64,000 bases of DNA from CAVQRB01 sp963715055 (lineage in GTDB: Bacteria > Pseudomonadota > Alphaproteobacteria > Rhodobacterales > Rhodobacteraceae). The notes beneath the pieces are model-generated. The model did no database searches, was not told the origin of the DNA, and saw only the letters and a list, made by a program, of their open reading frames with translations. Both the position numbers and the translations under genes were made by a program. The DNA lies in the NCBI GenBank assembly GCA_963715055.1, contig CAVQRB010000006.1, positions 62,001-126,000 of the forward strand, in the 5' to 3' direction. Positions 25,993 through 34,007 of this stretch are shown here, piece after piece. The first letter of the stretch is position 1. Each line of letters starts with the position of its first letter.

Positions 25993-26114
25993 CCCTCCTC
26001 TTTCTCATTCTGTGAATGCTGCTTTTTAATGGCTGAAATCGCGTTTGCGCGAGTTGGCGGCATATGTCCGCCGACCAAGACGATGGAGCCAGGCAAAGAT
26101 CCTCCTGCGCTCAC

Positions 26115-26849
26115 CTAGAGTTCGTCATCGTTTCCGCCCGGGCCAAAACCGCCACCCTCTTCCGGAGTGCTACCGCCGCCCGGAGTTTCTTCCCCACCCG
26201 GAGTGCTACCACCGGGTGTGCCACTACCACCGGGTGTGCCACTGCCGCCGGGTGTGGCCCCGCCGCCGGGTGTGGCCCCGCCGCCGGGCGTATCGCCGCC
26301 ACCAGGTGTTCCGCCGGAATCCGTTGTACCGCTGGCATCGCCTAAACCTGCGCCTGCGTCCGCCGTCGACGCGCTGGCATCGCCCAAACCTGCGCCTGCG
26401 TCCGCTGTCGACGCGCTGGCAGGCGACCCGCTGCTGTTCGTGCCACTTTCCGACGCGTTTCCATTTCTTGCGATGTCTCTGGAGCTCAGTTGCCGATCCG
26501 CGCCTTCGCCCCGCTCGCCCACGCCGCGCCCGAAGGTGCCGGTATCGAATGCGCTTCGGTTCACGCCGCCGTTGCCGCGCTCACCTTGCTCCCGGAAGGC
26601 GGAAACGATGCCGGGGCATGCGGCGTCGAGCTTTTTCAGGAGGTGGTTGGCATCGGGTCGGGCGAGGAGATCGTTGAACACATCCGGCGCAATCAGGCCG
26701 AAATCACATTCCCTGGTTCCATCCGTGGCCAGGAAGAACTCGAGGTCAGATAGACGCGAGACTTCGAACTGGGAGGAGGGCGCGCAGCCGACCAGCAGCC
26801 CTAGGGTCAAAGCGAGCGAGGATGGTCCAAAAATACCTGATTTCAACAC
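26115..26849 (-). CDS. Lipoprotein with collagen-like Gly/Pro repeats, unknown function
   Basis: A 244-residue predicted lipoprotein (lipobox LVGC at about 19-22). The conserved-looking N-terminal half contains LSDLEFFLATDGTRECDFGL and a second cysteine pair region (DAACPGIVSAF). The second half is low-complexity: two copies of a 14-residue unit (ASTADAGAGLGDAS), then a run of TPGGG/TPGGSG/STPGGEE units ending in an acidic FGPGGNDDEL. It starts at GTG 26849 with AAGGAG 8 bases upstream; a TTG three bases later is the alternative. It is probably surface- or periplasm-exposed with a flexible stalk. It stands alone, downstream of tRNA-His. Confidence 0.75.
   Translation of the reverse strand: MLKSGIFGPSSLALTLGLLVGCAPSSQFEVSRLSDLEFFLATDGTRECDFGLIAPDVFNDLLARPDANHLLKKLDAACPGIVSAFREQGERGNGGVNRSAFDTGTFGRGVGERGEGADRQLSSRDIARNGNASESGTNSSGSPASASTADAGAGLGDASASTADAGAGLGDASGTTDSGGTPGGGDTPGGGATPGGGATPGGSGTPGGSGTPGGSTPGGEETPGGGSTPEEGGGFGPGGNDDEL
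26165..26310. repeat. Imperfect 15-18 bp tandem repeats encoding TPGG units
   Basis: Successive near-copies such as CCGCCGGGTGTGGCCC and CCACCGGGTGTGCCACT form about eight units within the lipoprotein gene. Units differ by a few bases and by one codon in length, so the array may gain or lose units in frame. Confidence 0.75.
26331..26414. repeat. 42-bp tandem repeat, two copies
   Basis: Positions 26331-26372 and 26373-26414 are near-identical 42-base units (starting GCTGGCATCGCC), differing at two bases, with the first six bases of a third unit following. Each encodes 14 residues, so the duplication is in frame in the lipoprotein gene. Confidence 0.9.
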
Positions 26850-27326
26850 TTAAAATACTCCTTGAGGGTATGGAACCCCACTTGATTACACTGAAAAAAG
26901 CACCCTCGCCCGTCGCTTCGTGTCATGATCGTGTCACAAAAAAGCCTGCTTTCAAGGGACTTTCGCTGATCGTTGCGCAGCACGGAACAGTTCGTTTCAG
27001 GCAGAACGATTGTTCTGGAATTTCTTTGCCGCGGGAGGTCGCCCTCTACAGTTGGCCATGGTGCTCTCAATTGTTCAGATGTCGGAGCGCTTGTTAACCT
27101 TAATGGATTCAAGCAAAAAGTGAATTCACCCGGAGTCCCACCACGCTGCGGCGAAATTGATTCGTCCCGTCGGTATCGCCAAACGAAATTGCCGGATTGC
27201 CTCCAAAACCGCGTCAGAGCCGGTAATCGCGCCCGTGCACAAGGCATCAGTTGCCGAGCGCTTGCCGCAGTTACGCCATTTTTCGGATCTTGGGTTTCGC
27301 AATCATGGCGGTAAAATGCAGCCCCA
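26850..27326. other. 477-base AT-richer intergenic region without a supported gene
   Basis: The base composition is markedly more AT-rich than in neighbouring genes, particularly 26850-27000. Open frames here are short and look non-coding. It contains the lipoprotein promoter region on the minus strand (AAGGAG at about 26858-26863). I see no tRNA, clear hairpin terminator or repeat. It may be a remnant of inserted DNA. Confidence 0.5.
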
Positions 27327-27626
27327 TCAATCGATGGTAATGGACTTTCGCAACTGGCCTGTCACCCGGTCATAGATCAGGATCCGATCATCCGTCGTCA
27401 CCACCGCGAACCAGCCCATGCCTTGCGTGAAGGCGCTTGCCTCGCTGCCGTCTGGTAAAACGATGCGGTCCGGCAATTCGGGAGGCGCGTCATTGAAGCG
27501 GATGACAATCAGCGCAATGATGAGTAGAACGCCCCCAATCATCGTGGCGGTCAGGACCGTTACCAACCGTCGCAAGAACCGCAGGTTCGCAGGTTCCGCC
27601 TCGCCATTCTGTTCAGGATGCTCCAT
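27327..27626 (-). CDS. Small membrane-anchored protein, DUF6476-like
   Basis: A 99-residue protein with a cytosolic N-terminus, one transmembrane helix (VTVLTATMIGGVLLIIALIV) and a C-terminal beta-rich domain that reads WFAVVTTDDRILIYDRVTG. It resembles small proteins found beside rluD in Rhodobacteraceae. Its ATG (27624-27626) overlaps the rluD ATG (27625-27627) on the other strand, so the two genes start back to back inside one CATG. Function unknown. Confidence 0.68.
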   Translation of the reverse strand: MEHPEQNGEAEPANLRFLRRLVTVLTATMIGGVLLIIALIVIRFNDAPPELPDRIVLPDGSEASAFTQGMGWFAVVTTDDRILIYDRVTGQLRKSITID

Positions 27627-28659
27627 GCCGCTTCGCCAGATCCGTTTCACCATCGACGACACGCCGCCGCCGCGTCTTGATAAGGCGCTGGCGCGGGATG
27701 TGCCAGAGGAAGCCGCCCTGTCGCGCACGCGCCTCGGCCGGCTGATCGCGGACGGGGCGGTCCGCGTGGATGGCGATGTACTTACCGATCCGAAGGCCCG
27801 GATCGAGGCCGGGGCCGTCGTCACGATCTCGGTGGAGGAGGCGCAGGACAGTCACATCCTGCCCGAAGAGATTCCGCTCGAGGTGGTGTTCGAGGATCAG
27901 GACCTGATCGTGGTGAACAAGCCCGCGGGCATGGTGGTGCATCCCGCGCCGGGGACGCCCTCCGGCACGCTTGTCAACGCGTTGCTGGCCCATTGCGGGG
28001 ATGCGCTCTCCGGGGTAGGGGGCATGAAACGGCCCGGCATCGTGCACCGCATCGACAAGGAGACCTCGGGCCTGCTGGTCGTTGCGAAATCGGATGCCGC
28101 CCATCACGGGCTTGCCGCCCAGTTCGAGGCTCATACGGTCGAGCGCTACTATCAGGCGCTGGTCTACGGCGTTCCGGATGCCAATGACCCGAGGCTCCGC
28201 GGCGTGAAAGGCACGAATTTCGAGCCTGGCAATATCCTGAAGATCACCACGCATCTGGCGCGGCACAAGACTGACCGGCAACGTCAGGCGGTCCTGTTTC
28301 AGGGAGGGCGCCACGCGGTCACGCGGGCCCGGACGGTCGAGCGTTTCGGCGTGCCACCGGTGCTGGCTCTGATGGAATGCTGGCTGGAAACCGGGCGCAC
28401 GCATCAGATCCGCGTGCATCTTGCCCACGCAGGACACGGTCTGGTGGGCGATCCGACTTATGGCGGTCGCCGAAAGCTGCCGGCCAAGGCGCTGGCGCCG
28501 GAAGCGGCGGCGGCGGTTCTGGCCTTTCCGCGTCAGGCACTGCACGCAGCGGTGTTGGGGTTCCGCCATCCGGTGACCGGTGAAGACGTCCGTTTCGAAG
28601 CCGCTTTGCCGCAAGACATGACGGATTTGCTGGCCATTCTGGCACGGCCGTTGTCATAA
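27625..28659 (+). CDS. rluD: Ribosomal large-subunit pseudouridine synthase RluD family
   Basis: A 344-residue pseudouridine synthase acting on 23S rRNA (the helix 69 region in characterised RluD). The N-terminal S4 RNA-binding domain (about 15-80) precedes the catalytic domain, whose catalytic aspartate lies in GIVHRIDKETSGLLVVAK. The conserved RTHQIRVHLAHAGHGLVGD block follows. The start at 27625 leaves the ribosome site (AGGA, 7 bases upstream) inside the divergent gene. RluA/RluC paralogues are possible alternatives. Confidence 0.88.
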   Translation: MPLRQIRFTIDDTPPPRLDKALARDVPEEAALSRTRLGRLIADGAVRVDGDVLTDPKARIEAGAVVTISVEEAQDSHILPEEIPLEVVFEDQDLIVVNKPAGMVVHPAPGTPSGTLVNALLAHCGDALSGVGGMKRPGIVHRIDKETSGLLVVAKSDAAHHGLAAQFEAHTVERYYQALVYGVPDANDPRLRGVKGTNFEPGNILKITTHLARHKTDRQRQAVLFQGGRHAVTRARTVERFGVPPVLALMECWLETGRTHQIRVHLAHAGHGLVGDPTYGGRRKLPAKALAPEAAAAVLAFPRQALHAAVLGFRHPVTGEDVRFEAALPQDMTDLLAILARPLS

Positions 28660-28774
28660 ACTACAAAGCTGCGTGACCGCGCGCCTCGGAGATGGCCCGG
28701 ACACTGCGCTTGGTGTACATCTTTTGTTAAATCTGACATTGTAGACGCCTCGTTAACATTTTGAGGCGGTACGA

Positions 28775-28802
28775 CTTGAACTGTTCGGTTCAGCCGCCAT
28801 AT
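28775..28802 (+). promoter_or_regulatory. Possible heat-shock (sigma-32) promoter of rpoH
   Basis: CTTGAA (28775-28780) and CCATAT (28797-28802) are separated by 16 bases, resembling sigma-32 promoters (CTTGAA / CCATnT). The predicted start lies about 28 bases before the rpoH GTG. This would be autoregulation. Confidence 0.4.
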
Positions 28803-28836
28803 CGTATGTTAAGAACCTAAACATTGGGAGGCTTTC

Positions 28837-29733
28837 GTGGCCAATTACGCAAATCTGCCTGCACCGACACCCGAAGGTGGATTGAACCGTTACATGCAGG
28901 AAATCCGAAAATTCCCGCTGCTGGAGCCGGAAGAGGAATACATGCTGGCCAAGCGTTGGGTCGAGGAGCAGGACACCGAGGCCGCGCACAAGATGGTCAC
29001 GTCGCACCTGCGTCTCGCGGCAAAGATCGCCATGGGCTATCGCGGCTACGGTCTGCCGCAGGCGGAGGTGATTTCCGAAGCCAACGTCGGGCTGATGCAG
29101 GCGGTCAAGCGCTTTGACCCGGAGAAGGGTTTCCGGCTCGCAACCTATGCCATGTGGTGGATCCGCGCATCGATCCAGGAATACATCCTGCGCAGCTGGA
29201 GCCTCGTGAAACTCGGGACGACCTCCGGGCAGAAGAAGCTGTTCTTCAACCTGCGCAAGGCCAAGAACAAGATCGGCGCGCTGGAGGAGGGTGACCTGCA
29301 TCCGGACCATGTGCTCAGGATCGCGACCGATCTCGGAGTGACCGAGGAAGAGGTGATCTCGATGAACCGGCGCATGTCGGGGGGTGATGCATCGCTGAAT
29401 GCGACCGTCGGTTCCGAAGGCGAGGGGACCATGCAATGGCAGGACTGGCTCGAGGATGAGGACGCGGATCAGGCGACGGACTACGAGGAGCGCAACGAGC
29501 TTGAAGCGCGGCGCGAATTGCTGGTCGAAGCCATGAGCGTGCTCAACGAACGCGAAAAGGATATTCTGACTCAACGGCGCCTGTCCGACGAGACGGTCAC
29601 GCTGGAGGATCTGAGCACCGAATACGACGTGAGCCGCGAGCGGATTCGCCAGATCGAGGTGCGCGCCTTCGAGAAGCTTCAGAAGAAAATGCGCGATCTG
29701 GCGAAGGAAAAAGGCATGATGGCTACGGCCTGA
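28837..29733 (+). CDS. rpoH: RNA polymerase sigma-32 factor RpoH
   Basis: The 298-residue heat-shock sigma factor. Region 2 includes RLATYAMWWIRASIQEYILR. The RpoH box, which distinguishes sigma-32 from other sigma-70 members, is visible as GQKKLFFNLRKAK. Region 4 ends with VSRERIRQIEVRAFEKLQKK. Starts at a GTG preceded by GGGAGG at 6 bases. An intrinsic terminator follows at 29759-29788. Confidence 0.95.
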   Translation: MANYANLPAPTPEGGLNRYMQEIRKFPLLEPEEEYMLAKRWVEEQDTEAAHKMVTSHLRLAAKIAMGYRGYGLPQAEVISEANVGLMQAVKRFDPEKGFRLATYAMWWIRASIQEYILRSWSLVKLGTTSGQKKLFFNLRKAKNKIGALEEGDLHPDHVLRIATDLGVTEEEVISMNRRMSGGDASLNATVGSEGEGTMQWQDWLEDEDADQATDYEERNELEARRELLVEAMSVLNEREKDILTQRRLSDETVTLEDLSTEYDVSRERIRQIEVRAFEKLQKKMRDLAKEKGMMATA

Positions 29734-29758
29734 TTGCGAGCAGCTTGACGAGATCATG

Positions 29759-29788
29759 GACCTGCCTTCATCTTGGGCGGGTCTTTTT
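29759..29788 (+). terminator. Intrinsic terminator after rpoH
   Basis: GACCTGCC pairs with GGCGGGTC (one G-T wobble) around a 9-base loop, and is followed directly by TTTTT. It lies 26 bases past the rpoH stop and just before the next gene's ribosome site. Confidence 0.75.
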
Positions 29789-29802
29789 CATGGAGCGGAG
29801 CA

Positions 29803-30072
29803 ATGGCAGGCGGATGGGCGCGCGACGGCGCTGAGAATGAACAGATGGAAGCTTCTCTTCAGGACGAGCTCGCGCGCCTGAAGGCCCGCAAGACGTTCGT
29901 CGGCGAAAGCCTTACTCACTGCGCCGAATGCGAAGAACCGATCCCCGAAGCCCGCCGTGCCGCCCTTCCCGGCGTCAAACTCTGCATCGATTGCATGCAG
30001 GAGCGCGACAAGGGGTTTCAGGCACGCGGCGGGATCAACCGGCGCGGGTCCAAGGACAGTCAGTTGAAGTGA
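29803..30072 (+). CDS. DksA/TraR-type C4 zinc-finger protein
   Basis: An 89-residue short DksA/TraR homologue. The C4 zinc finger is intact: CAECEEPIPEARRAALPGV followed by CIDCMQERD. The N-terminal half is a short helix (EASLQDELARLKARK), not the long coiled coil of full DksA, so it is closer to TraR or the YbiI type. Such proteins can bind the RNA polymerase secondary channel. Start ATG 29803 has GGAG upstream. Confidence 0.82.
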   Translation: MAGGWARDGAENEQMEASLQDELARLKARKTFVGESLTHCAECEEPIPEARRAALPGVKLCIDCMQERDKGFQARGGINRRGSKDSQLK

Positions 30073-30234
30073 AAGGCAATGATCGCAAGCGAGCCCGAAG
30101 CAGTCTAAAGTCTGCGAAGCAGAGAGTTGAGCCCCGGACTGAAAACGCCAACTGGTTATTCCTCGGTCTTTCATTATTTCCAACAGGCGGTCATTCTGTA
30201 TGGTAGCCGACGAGAGCTTGGTAGGAATTCTCTA

Positions 30235-31905
30235 ATGCGCCGAACTTTGACTGCTGTCCTTGCAGCCGATGTTGTCGGTTATTCGCGCATGATGAGCGCG
30301 GACGCAGACGGCACACTGGCTACGCTGCAACGGCTCCGGGCTGAAATCCTGGACCCCATGATTGCCGCCCAACGCGGACTTCTGGTCAAGAGCATGGGTG
30401 ACGGCTGGATCGTGACCTTCGAGTTTGTCACCGAAGCCGTTGAATGCGCGATGCAAATACAGGATCGACTGAAGATCGATGGCGCGATGCAGATGCGTAC
30501 CGGCATTCACATTGGTGATATCGCCAAGGCTGACGGCGATGTATTCGGCGACGGTGTGAACATCGCAGCCCGTTTGCAGGAAGCCGCCGAACCTGGCGCT
30601 TTGGCGGTATCGGAGGCTGTTTATCATCTGCTTGACGGAACGTTGCGACCGTCTTTCGACGATGCAGGCGAACGGACTCTCAAGAATATAACGCACCCAG
30701 TCCATGTCTGGGCTCGGGGCGGAGAGGTTGCCGGCCAGATGTCCACCCGGAAGCCAGCGGGGTTTCCTGACCTGAACATCCGTCCGGTGCACACGACCGA
30801 CCCCCGTCCCGACGTGCAGGATCTGGCAAATGCGCTGACTGGTGATCTGGCCCTTCTACTCGACGCGGTCAGGGACTATTCGGCGCGCGTGTCACAGGGA
30901 CCGCAGAGCGATGGATACGAGCTGAAGACCACTCTGCGTGCCAGTGGGGAGCGCCTGCGACTGGAAGCGCGCCTTAGTGCGCCTGACGGCGTTATGATCG
31001 ATGCGTTCAAGATGGACGGCGATCTGAGCGACGTGTTCGATTGGCAGGACGAGGCCGCCGTAAATCTGGGATCGCATGTCACGTCTGCGGTTTTCAAGCA
31101 GGAGGCGGCCCGAATTCAAGCCATTCCAGAGGATAAGCGAAGCGCAGACCAATGGGCGTTCTCCGGTTTCGCTTCGACCACTTGGTTTGATTTGGAAGGC
31201 CATCTCAGAGCCTTGCGGTGTCTGGATCGCGCTTTGGAATTGGAGCCAGAGAACGGATTTTTCTACGCGCGGGCCCTGGCCGCCCTCACAAGTGCCTTTG
31301 GTCTTGGCTATCGCGATAGGATTGGAGACTATGCGGATCGCCTTGACGGTTGGGCGGCACAACTGGATCGCCTAGAACCGCCCCAGTCCCCAGCCCGTAT
31401 TCTGCTCGTTTGGAGTCAGATCGTCGGTGACGAAAGTGACACGGATCGTATCCGCGCTGAGATTGGGGCGCTGACGCGGTATTTACCATTCGACCCAGAA
31501 TTGCTTTTCTGGGCAGCCTGGGTGCATCTTTACCTTGGCGATCCAGTTGCCGCATTAGAATGCATCAATCGAAACAGGTCTGCAGTATTTATATCGCCCT
31601 TTGTTGTCGGCGCGTTGTCGCAAGAGGGATTTGCCTATTTGCAGCTTGGCCAGTTCGACAGGGCGCTGGCGGTTCTGGAAAAGTGCTACGGGTTAGCCCC
31701 GAATTTTGTCGCCACCGTCAGTTTCCTGATTTCGCTTTATGGACATCTAGAAAGGCGGGAAGAGGCAAAATCGCTTCTCGGCAAGCTGCTCAGGAACTTC
31801 CCGGATTGGTCGATCTCCAAAGAACTGTCAGAAACTGGCTTTGTCGTGACCCCCTATATGCAAGTCTACCTCGATGGCCTCCGGAAGGCCGGGGTGCCGG
31901 AATAG
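30235..31905 (+). CDS. Class III adenylate/guanylate cyclase with C-terminal TPR-like region
   Basis: A 556-residue protein. Residues ~1-170 are a class III nucleotide cyclase catalytic domain: ADVVGYSRMM supplies the first metal aspartate, KSMGDGWIVTF the substrate lysine and second aspartate, and DVFGDGVNIAARL the adenine-site aspartate plus the transition-state asparagine and arginine. All key residues are present, so it should be active. The C-terminal half has helical repeats (ALECINRNRSAVFISP, FDRALAVLEKCYGLAP) of TPR type. Base use is less GC-biased than the neighbours. ATG 30235 has TAGGA 9 bases upstream. Nucleotide specificity is not certain. Confidence 0.85.
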   Translation: MRRTLTAVLAADVVGYSRMMSADADGTLATLQRLRAEILDPMIAAQRGLLVKSMGDGWIVTFEFVTEAVECAMQIQDRLKIDGAMQMRTGIHIGDIAKADGDVFGDGVNIAARLQEAAEPGALAVSEAVYHLLDGTLRPSFDDAGERTLKNITHPVHVWARGGEVAGQMSTRKPAGFPDLNIRPVHTTDPRPDVQDLANALTGDLALLLDAVRDYSARVSQGPQSDGYELKTTLRASGERLRLEARLSAPDGVMIDAFKMDGDLSDVFDWQDEAAVNLGSHVTSAVFKQEAARIQAIPEDKRSADQWAFSGFASTTWFDLEGHLRALRCLDRALELEPENGFFYARALAALTSAFGLGYRDRIGDYADRLDGWAAQLDRLEPPQSPARILLVWSQIVGDESDTDRIRAEIGALTRYLPFDPELLFWAAWVHLYLGDPVAALECINRNRSAVFISPFVVGALSQEGFAYLQLGQFDRALAVLEKCYGLAPNFVATVSFLISLYGHLERREEAKSLLGKLLRNFPDWSISKELSETGFVVTPYMQVYLDGLRKAGVPE

Positions 31906-32000
31906 AAGTTGCAGAACGCACGGCTTGGTCTTGGTGGGCGAATTGCATTCTGAAAGATGTTCGGGATCGGCAGGTTTGTCCGCATTGCCGCCGTTGCCCC

Positions 32001-33821
32001 TTACTCTTCCAGTGCTTCCAATTCGTCGATGAAGCCGGAGATCATGCCGAGGCCCTTGTCCCAGAAGGCGGGGTCCGAGGCATCCAGGCCGAACGGGGCC
32101 AAGAGCTCCTTGTGGTGCTTGGAGCCGCCCGCCTTCAGCATCTCGAAATACTTGTCCTCGAAGCCTTTGTCCCCTTCGGCATAGACCGCGTAGAGCGCAT
32201 TCACCAACCCGTCTCCAAAGGCATAGGCATAGACGTAGAAGGGCGAATGCACGAAATGCGGAATATAGGCCCAGAAGGTCTCATAGCCCTCCATGAAGTC
32301 GAAGGCGGGCCCGAGACTTTCGGCCTGCACCGACATCCAGAGCGCGTTGATGTCATCTGGGGTCAGTTCTCCGCCGCGCCGCGCCGCGTGCAGCTTGCAT
32401 TCGAAGTCGTAGAAGGCGATCTGGCGCACAACCGTGTTGATCATGTCCTCGACCTTGCCCGCCAGCATCACCTTGCGCTGCGCCGGGGACTTGGCGCCTT
32501 CGAGCATCTTGCGGAAGGTCAGCATCTCGCCAAAGACGCTGGCGGTTTCGGCCAGCGTGAGCGGGGTCGACGACAGCATCTCGCCTTGCTCCGCCGCGAG
32601 CACCTGATGCACGCCATGGCCGAGTTCATGGGCCAGCGTCATCACGTCCCGCGGTTTGCCGAGGTAGTTCAGCATCACGTAAGGATGTACATTGGTCACC
32701 GTGGGATGGGCAAAGGCGCCGGGCGCCTTGCCGGGCTTCACCGCCGCATCGATCCAGCCCTTGCGGAAGAACGGCTCCGCGATCTCGCCCATGCGCGGAT
32801 CGAAGGCGGAATAGGCGTCCATCACGGTCTTTTCCGCCTGCTCCCAGCCAATCACGCGCTTGTCTTCCATCGGCAGCGGCGCGTTGCGATCCCAGACCTG
32901 CATCCGGTCGAGCCCGAGCCATTTGCGTTTCAACTCGTAATAGCGGTGGCTCAGCTTGGGGTAGGCCGCGACAACCGCGTTTCGCAGCGCCTCGACCACC
33001 TCGGGTTCGACCTGGTTGCTCAGGTGACGTCCGAGTTGCGGGCTTTCCATGCCGCGCCAGCGGTCGATGATTTCCTTTTCCTTGGCTTGCGTGTTGTGCA
33101 CGCGGGCGAAGGTCTTGACATTGCTGCCGAAGACATCCGCCAACTCGCGGGCCGCCGCTTCGCGTTTTTCCCGCTCGGGGTCGGTGAGCAGGTTCAGCGT
33201 GCCTTCGATGTTGAGCGTCTCGCCATCCACGACGAATTCCAGCCCCGCGATGGTTTCATCAAAGAGCCGCTCCCAGGCGTCACCCACGACGCCGAGATCA
33301 TGCAGGAACTTCTCCAACTCGTCGGACAACTGATAGGGTTTCATCGCCCGGATGCGGTCGAACACGGGCTTGTAGCGCGCGAGGTCGGCATTCTGTGCAT
33401 AGAGCTTGTCGAGATGGTCGTCGGCCAGGCGGTTGATCTCCAGCGTGAAGAAAACCAGCGGCGTGGTGAAGTTGGTGATCTTCTCCTGCAGGTCCGCCAT
33501 GAATTTCGCGCGGCCCGCATCCGTGGTGAGCTGGTAATAGCGCAGGCCCGCATAGGACATGAGCCGTCCTGCCACCTGATTGATCTTCTCGTTGCGCAGC
33601 ACGCAGTCGAGAAACCCCTTGGCATCGAGCGCACCCAGCTTGCCTTCGTAGTCGGCGGCGAAACTGCTGCATGCCTGCTCCAGCCAGTCCAGATCGCGCT
33701 TGATCTCTGGCGCACTCTCGGCGGTGTAGAGGTCGTCGAGGTTCCACTCCGGCAGGTCGCCGAGATCCTTCGTCCCGGCGGAGGCATTGGCGTCTTGAAG
33801 CGGAAAGGGGAGTTTGAACAT
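32001..33821 (-). CDS. pepF: M3-family oligoendopeptidase F
   Basis: A 606-residue cytosolic zinc metallopeptidase that degrades short peptides. The HExxH zinc motif is seen in LAHELGHGVHQVL near residue 400, with the third ligand expected about 28 residues on, in the ASVFGEMLTF segment. The N-terminal PepF-type helical domain is complete. Convergent with the cyclase gene, divergent from the gene at 34008. Confidence 0.93.
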   Translation of the reverse strand: MFKLPFPLQDANASAGTKDLGDLPEWNLDDLYTAESAPEIKRDLDWLEQACSSFAADYEGKLGALDAKGFLDCVLRNEKINQVAGRLMSYAGLRYYQLTTDAGRAKFMADLQEKITNFTTPLVFFTLEINRLADDHLDKLYAQNADLARYKPVFDRIRAMKPYQLSDELEKFLHDLGVVGDAWERLFDETIAGLEFVVDGETLNIEGTLNLLTDPEREKREAAARELADVFGSNVKTFARVHNTQAKEKEIIDRWRGMESPQLGRHLSNQVEPEVVEALRNAVVAAYPKLSHRYYELKRKWLGLDRMQVWDRNAPLPMEDKRVIGWEQAEKTVMDAYSAFDPRMGEIAEPFFRKGWIDAAVKPGKAPGAFAHPTVTNVHPYVMLNYLGKPRDVMTLAHELGHGVHQVLAAEQGEMLSSTPLTLAETASVFGEMLTFRKMLEGAKSPAQRKVMLAGKVEDMINTVVRQIAFYDFECKLHAARRGGELTPDDINALWMSVQAESLGPAFDFMEGYETFWAYIPHFVHSPFYVYAYAFGDGLVNALYAVYAEGDKGFEDKYFEMLKAGGSKHHKELLAPFGLDASDPAFWDKGLGMISGFIDELEALEE

Positions 33822-34007
33822 GGCGGACCTCGATTTGTTTCCTGTCTACCTAGGCTGCCTTGGCCGCCGGGACAAGCAGGCAGGGCGGTTAACTTGGCCC
33901 ATGGAAAACCGGGTAGGCAAAGCGGGCAATTCCTATACACTCCATCCCGATACCCGCTCAGCCGCCGGGCTCTGCGGGTAAAAAAGTTTCAAAGGGAGGA
34001 GTATTGG

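Noticed and set aside
26165..26414. CRISPR array
   Set aside because: The repeats are contiguous coding units without spacers and lie in frame within a protein gene.
26843..27247. 134-residue minus-strand frame in the AT-rich gap
   Set aside because: No ribosome site, no recognisable sequence features, and it overlaps the lipoprotein's start signals.
31560..34007. In-frame upstream extension of the gene at 34008 to a 1120-residue protein
   Set aside because: The extension runs antisense through all of pepF and through the end of the cyclase gene; a strong ribosome site marks 34008 as the start.
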